Shown: positions 60,264-64,000 of the stretch, piece by piece
Layout: every line of letters starts with the position of its first letter
Position numbering within the stretch: position 1 is the first letter of the stretch
NCBI RefSeq assembly: GCF_014651675.1
Contig: NZ_BMXI01000006.1
Location: 186,001-250,000 of the forward strand
DNA: 64,000 bases
Reading direction: 5' to 3'
Source: Roseibacillus persicicus
Lineage (GTDB): Bacteria > Verrucomicrobiota > Verrucomicrobiia > Verrucomicrobiales > Akkermansiaceae
The notes under the pieces: generated by a model
Database searches by the model: none
What the model saw: the letters and a program-made list of their open reading frames with translations, nothing else
What the model was told of the DNA's origin: nothing
Position numbers and translations under genes: made by a program

Positions 60264-62684
60264 TCAGCGGGCTTCGAGGAGCTCAAGGCGTTCCTGAAGA
60301 TCGCTCAGATTTTCCTGCACCTCATCGATGAGGTCGCGCACCGCTTGGATATCATCTTCATCGAGGTCGTCCTTCTTTGTGGGAGCGACTTTCTGCAAGA
60401 ACGGAGCGAGCTCCTCTAGCGGAAGGGCGTAAGTCTTCACCCGGCCGGCGCGAGCCACGTTGATGCCGAGACATTGTCCCTGCAGGTTCAGGATAGGTCC
60501 ACCGCATTGTTCGGGAGAGAGAGGCATGTCGTGTTGCAGCACCAGAGGATAGCCAGAAACCTTTTTCGAGAGCGGGCCCGACATCTCATTCATCTTGATA
60601 AAGGCGGCGCTGTGGGACCCGGCGGGACGCGAGCCGAGGGGGAATTGAAGAGTCTTCTTCACTCCCTCGCGCTCGAGTTCGATTGTGATTTCGTCGCCTC
60701 CCGAAAAGCCCTGGATTCTGCGCGCAAAGTTGCGGGGATCGCCCGCAGGTTTCCCGTTGAGAGTGAGGAGATGATCCCCGGGAAGGATTCCTCCCTTTTC
60801 GGCAGCCCCTTCCTTCACTAGCGAGTCAACGGTGAGCTTGCCATCGATGAGACCCGAACGCAGGCCAAGAAGTCCCATGCCCTTGAGGGGGCGGGGGAGG
60901 ACGCTGACAACTCCGATGCCCATCGGCTCCCCAGTGTGAGATGGGGTGAAAAGAAGTTGTCCCAGATCGAAAGAGGCGGTCGGACTCCATACGATGGGGG
61001 ACAGATCGTTGGCTTGGACCCGAAGGAGCGCGAGATTGCGGTCGGGGAAGCTTTCCATCCGTTTTCCGGGGTAGCTCTTTCCGGCGATTCTCACGGTGAA
61101 CTCGTTCTTTGTGATGTTCTCGTCACTGGTGAGAAGCCACCCATCGGAGGTGATGACGGTTGCCAACGAGACAGGGGAGTCGTCGACTAGGATTTCCGCC
61201 ACACTAGGATGTGCTTGGGCGGTGATGGGGCGCACGGTTGCGATGAGGGCGTAGTAGAAGGGATCGACGAGACGGATGCGCGGGCCTTTCTCGCCCACGA
61301 GGGCTCTCTCTTCTTTGCTCAATTTAGCCATGCGTTCGCGCACCCGCCGGGCCAGACCTTTGTTCCCGCCCAGTTCTCCCAATTGAGCAGGGCTCAGTTC
61401 GAGGACCTTGCCGGTGCGCATGGTTTCCTCAAAGAGCTCGAGTGCGGAGGGTGGTCCGGGCGTGGTGTCTTCCTGTGGTGCGCGCACGCGGGCATTGGAT
61501 CCGGTGCGCTCGGCGATACGCGCGAGAACCCGGTCCATTCCTCCAAACTTCTTCAATTGTTCTTCGGTCAGCTTGAGCTGCTTTTTTCCCGCCCCGCCAT
61601 TGATGTAGTCGTCGAGAAAGAGGTCAAGGGCCGCAGTCTGCTCCTGCTCTTTGTTCTTGTTGGGTTCCTTCGGGTTGTTCGGTTGCTTGGTGGCCTCTGC
61701 GTCTCTTTGCTTGAGGAACCGATTGAGACTGACGGTTCGGACATTGAGGTCCTTGGATTCGCCATTGCGATCCACGGTGAGAACAAACTTTTCACCGATG
61801 CCCAATCCGCGCATGAGCTCTAACAACTTTTCTTGCGAAGTGACTTTCTCGCCGTCAAAGGCGGTGACAACGTCGCCCTTTCGGACGCCCGCTTTGGCTG
61901 CTGGTGAACCCGGTGCCACGGACTCAATCTTGACCAGGTCTTCCTCCGTGAGCACGCGAAAGCTCACGGCCGGACGGTCGCGACGCGAGGATGGGCGTTC
62001 TCCAATCTTTTTGCCCGCCAGCATTTCCTCCCAATGGTCATGAAAGACCGAAATCGGGACATGGCTGTTGTCGATCAAGCTCGCTCCGATGTTGGCGTTG
62101 ATGCCGATGAGTTGCCCTTTAATGTTGAAAAGGGGGCCACCGGAATCACCGCTCACCACCGCGCAGTCGGTCTCGATAAAGTCGCCTACGGAAAGGATGC
62201 GGCCCAATCGCACGGGGGGAGTTCGCTTGACGTCGAATCCGCCAGGGTGACCGAGCGCAAGGCACCATTGGTTAAAGGAGTAGTCGTCGCTTTCTGCCAA
62301 ATCGACATGAGGATACTCGCCTTTCTTTGTGATGCGCACCATCGCGGCATCACGTGTGTATTCTCCACCGAGGACTTCTGCTGGAAGGCGGGTGCCATCG
62401 GGCAGAATGACGGTGAGCTCTCCTGGCATGGCGTTGACGACATGGGCTGCGGTGAGAACGAGGCCGTCTTCACTCACAATCACTCCGCTGCCTGCGCCCC
62501 CACCGACGAGCCCCACCGTGGCATCAGCACAAGTTTGGGTAACCGCGATGAGCTCTTGGTTGAGTCTTTCGAGATCGGAGAACTTTTGAGGTAAGGGAGA
62601 CTCTTCGATTTCGGCCGCTAAGGAGCCTGCCTGCATTCCAATGGCGCAGAGTGCGAGCACTCCCTTCGAGACAATTGAATTCAT
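60264..62684 (-). CDS. HtrA-like protein with two trypsin-like domains and two PDZ domains
   Basis: An exported 806-residue protein, start ATG 62684 (leader MNSIVSKGVLALCAIGMQAGSLAA). Domain 1 (about 30-220) is an active trypsin-like protease: VLTAAHVV (His81), YTRDAAMV (Asp112) and SGDSGGPL (Ser181). PDZ1 is about 240-320. Two copies of a 45-residue motif follow (351-395 LFLDDY...QLKKFGG; 412-458 LFEETM...QLGELGG). Domain 2 (about 490-765) has the same layout but with Glu522 for His (LLTSDENI), Asp548 kept and Cys727 for Ser (PEQCGGPI), and a PDZ domain (about 590-685) inserted between the Asp strand and that loop. A coiled-coil tail closes it. Domain 2 is likely inactive. Confidence 0.88.
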   Translation of the reverse strand: MNSIVSKGVLALCAIGMQAGSLAAEIEESPLPQKFSDLERLNQELIAVTQTCADATVGLVGGGAGSGVIVSEDGLVLTAAHVVNAMPGELTVILPDGTRLPAEVLGGEYTRDAAMVRITKKGEYPHVDLAESDDYSFNQWCLALGHPGGFDVKRTPPVRLGRILSVGDFIETDCAVVSGDSGGPLFNIKGQLIGINANIGASLIDNSHVPISVFHDHWEEMLAGKKIGERPSSRRDRPAVSFRVLTEEDLVKIESVAPGSPAAKAGVRKGDVVTAFDGEKVTSQEKLLELMRGLGIGEKFVLTVDRNGESKDLNVRTVSLNRFLKQRDAEATKQPNNPKEPNKNKEQEQTAALDLFLDDYINGGAGKKQLKLTEEQLKKFGGMDRVLARIAERTGSNARVRAPQEDTTPGPPSALELFEETMRTGKVLELSPAQLGELGGNKGLARRVRERMAKLSKEERALVGEKGPRIRLVDPFYYALIATVRPITAQAHPSVAEILVDDSPVSLATVITSDGWLLTSDENITKNEFTVRIAGKSYPGKRMESFPDRNLALLRVQANDLSPIVWSPTASFDLGQLLFTPSHTGEPMGIGVVSVLPRPLKGMGLLGLRSGLIDGKLTVDSLVKEGAAEKGGILPGDHLLTLNGKPAGDPRNFARRIQGFSGGDEITIELEREGVKKTLQFPLGSRPAGSHSAAFIKMNEMSGPLSKKVSGYPLVLQHDMPLSPEQCGGPILNLQGQCLGINVARAGRVKTYALPLEELAPFLQKVAPTKKDDLDEDDIQAVRDLIDEVQENLSDLQERLELLEAR

Positions 62685-62858
62685 GAATATCAGTGTCGAA
62701 CACCACTCCTCCAAAAGCAGTCTTTAGGCCGTTGTCACTCCCTACCGTGTAATTCCTGAGGAAGGACGAACTGTTGGAACCGTCGCGTCAGTAAGAGGCT
62801 TCCGACCGAGTCTGGGCGAGCAGCGAGAATGAGGGAGACGAGCCTTGTCGAGCCCGGC

Positions 62859-64000
62859 CTAAGGGGTGACCTCGTCAGTGAGGGGAACCCCAAAGGAGGT
62901 AAGAGTGCCCCAAGAAGCATGTTGTTCGTGGGCGCCCTCGGGACGTTGTTGTTCTGCCACTTTTACGCTCCAGGGGAGTTCGAGGTCTCGTCGCTTCGTA
63001 TAGTGGTGGACAATCCGTTCGTAGATGGGACGAAAGCGTCCGCGTCCCCGGTCTGAAATTTCAGAGTAGTCGTAGCGCCCCTGATAACTTCGGAACCGTT
63101 TGAAGGGGACTTCTTCTCCGAGGTTGTATTTGGCGGTGTATTCAAAACCTGTTGCCAGCCGATTGTTAGAAAAGCCGTAGAGATCGACCCCTTGCTTCCA
63201 AGCGATTTCGCAGGCCACTCCTAAGAACCCCAAGCCCATCTGAACATGGAGTTGGTCGCGGCCGCTTTCCTGGCACTGGCCGAATTCGTTGAGGTAGTTG
63301 TTCACCGCTCCATTGCCTTCTCCGGCGCGAAAGTAGTGGAGAGCCCGTTCGAACATGGGGCGGTCATCGAGAAATACTCCCATCGCGAGCATGGTCTGAA
63401 TCATGGCCGCATCCCAGTTGCCATTCGCGGAGGGGTAGAAGTCTTTGATAAGGGGATAGAAAATCTCCCGCAGCATGCGCTCGAAGCGCGCTTGTTCTTC
63501 CGCGGGCCAATCGGCATCGCTATGGCGAATCAATTCGGCGGCGTTGCAGTAGATGACGCCGTCCATTCCGACCAAGAGCTTGGCATCATGTCCGCCAATT
63601 GATTCGAGAGTGAAGGACCAAGCGTTGAGGATTTCCATCGCTTTTTCCGCATGAGCCTTCTTACCTGAGAGAGCCCATTGCAGGGCGTGGTTGTAAGCCG
63701 CTCCGCCGTCTTGTGTGAAATCCGAGCTTCCTTGATCCGGGTTGTTTCGGGCTCCGCGAATCACGTGGGCACGTGGTCTGGGAGTATAGTCCAATGAGGA
63801 CTGTTCGGACTGGCACAAGGCTGTCCAAGCTGTCTGCCAAGGCTCACTTTGTTCCGTCAGCTTGGAACGGGTGAAAGCGAGATCTTCCTGACTGTGGAGG
63901 AGCCCGGGATGCACAAATGGCTCGGCGCGAACGATATCGGGCTCATCAGATTGGGGGTCTCCCATCAAGGGGAGGGTAAGGAGGACGGCAAAGAAGCCTG
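62859..64000 (-). CDS. exported alginate lyase family protein, 5' end outside window
   Basis: At least 380 residues of a secreted enzyme in the alginate lyase (PF05426-type) family. The frame runs through the window edge; the part beyond the Met at 63965 is hydrophobic (GFFAVLLTLPL), so it is inside a signal peptide. Segments are FVHPGLLHSQEDLAF, FTQDGGAAYNHALQWALSG, NGNWDAAMIQTMLAMGVFLDD, FGQCQESGRDQLHVQMGLG and FEYTAKYNLGEEVPF. The Asn/His/Arg/Tyr in the SGRDQ-xH and YTAKYN segments are the likely beta-elimination residues. It would cleave uronate polymers outside the cell. It follows the HtrA-like gene by 174 bp in the upstream direction. Confidence 0.85.
   Translation of the reverse strand, partial: GFFAVLLTLPLMGDPQSDEPDIVRAEPFVHPGLLHSQEDLAFTRSKLTEQSEPWQTAWTALCQSEQSSLDYTPRPRAHVIRGARNNPDQGSSDFTQDGGAAYNHALQWALSGKKAHAEKAMEILNAWSFTLESIGGHDAKLLVGMDGVIYCNAAELIRHSDADWPAEEQARFERMLREIFYPLIKDFYPSANGNWDAAMIQTMLAMGVFLDDRPMFERALHYFRAGEGNGAVNNYLNEFGQCQESGRDQLHVQMGLGFLGVACEIAWKQGVDLYGFSNNRLATGFEYTAKYNLGEEVPFKRFRSYQGRYDYSEISDRGRGRFRPIYERIVHHYTKRRDLELPWSVKVAEQQRPEGAHEQHASWGTLTSFGVPLTDEVTP

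Overview
The window looks like chromosomal DNA of a marine-type Verrucomicrobiota bacterium, probably near the order Verrucomicrobiales. This rests on the protein repertoire, not on a database match: a Tat-exported DUF1552 protein, a giant prepilin-type protein of the Verru_Chthon cassette A kind, a PA14 plus multi-heme cytochrome, several very large exported LamG, thrombospondin-type-3 and fibronectin-like proteins, a sulfatase-activating enzyme homologue, a GH16 beta-glucanase and an alginate lyase. Composition is moderately GC-rich throughout. I see no prophage, integrase, insertion sequence or CRISPR array.

Layout. 1-9.1 kb is mainly housekeeping: adenylate kinase (cut by the window edge), fmt, trmD, a lone pseudopilin, a five-heme cytochrome, dnaB, a VanZ-like protein, a Na+/H+ antiporter and tRNA-Glu with its terminator. 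9.4-13.3 kb holds a BlaI-type repressor fused to a histone H1-like Lys/Ala tail, a LysM lipoprotein, the DUF1552 protein and an AEC transporter. 13.3-20.2 kb is a pair of giant exported proteins. 20.3-23.8 kb is a porin, FMN-binding protein, PepSY membrane protein and ApbE flavin transferase unit behind a perfect Fur-like palindrome. 23.9-30.9 kb has a formylglycine-generating-enzyme homologue, a tightly overlapping operon (eukaryote-type HisA, thioesterase, FAD oxidoreductase), rplI, DUF937 and sufS-sufE. 30.9-39.7 kb is a compact six-gene operon of membrane and exported proteins that includes three tandem paralogues of unknown function. 40-47.6 kb has a triple-LamG protein and the giant prepilin-type protein. 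47.6-53.5 kb has an OmpA-like, coiled-coil and DUF456 run, RNase P RNA, small dispersed repeats, an A-type Fe-S carrier and mutL. 53.6-64 kb has GH16, a beta-hydroxyacid dehydrogenase, a sulfotransferase, a CSLREA beta-helix protein, a two-protease HtrA-like protein and an alginate lyase cut by the right edge.

How they fit together. SufS, SufE and the A-type carrier belong to Fe-S cluster assembly. The porin, FMN_bind, PepSY and ApbE genes look like an envelope flavin electron-transfer module, possibly iron-regulated. GH16 and the alginate lyase point to use of algal polysaccharides. The most unusual items are the BlaI-H1 fusion, the HtrA-like protein whose second protease domain appears dead and carries a PDZ insertion, the six-gene operon, the Fur-like box before the flavin module, the eukaryote-type HisA, and a MutL with eroded endonuclease motifs. 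All functions are read from sequence by eye; no searches were run.
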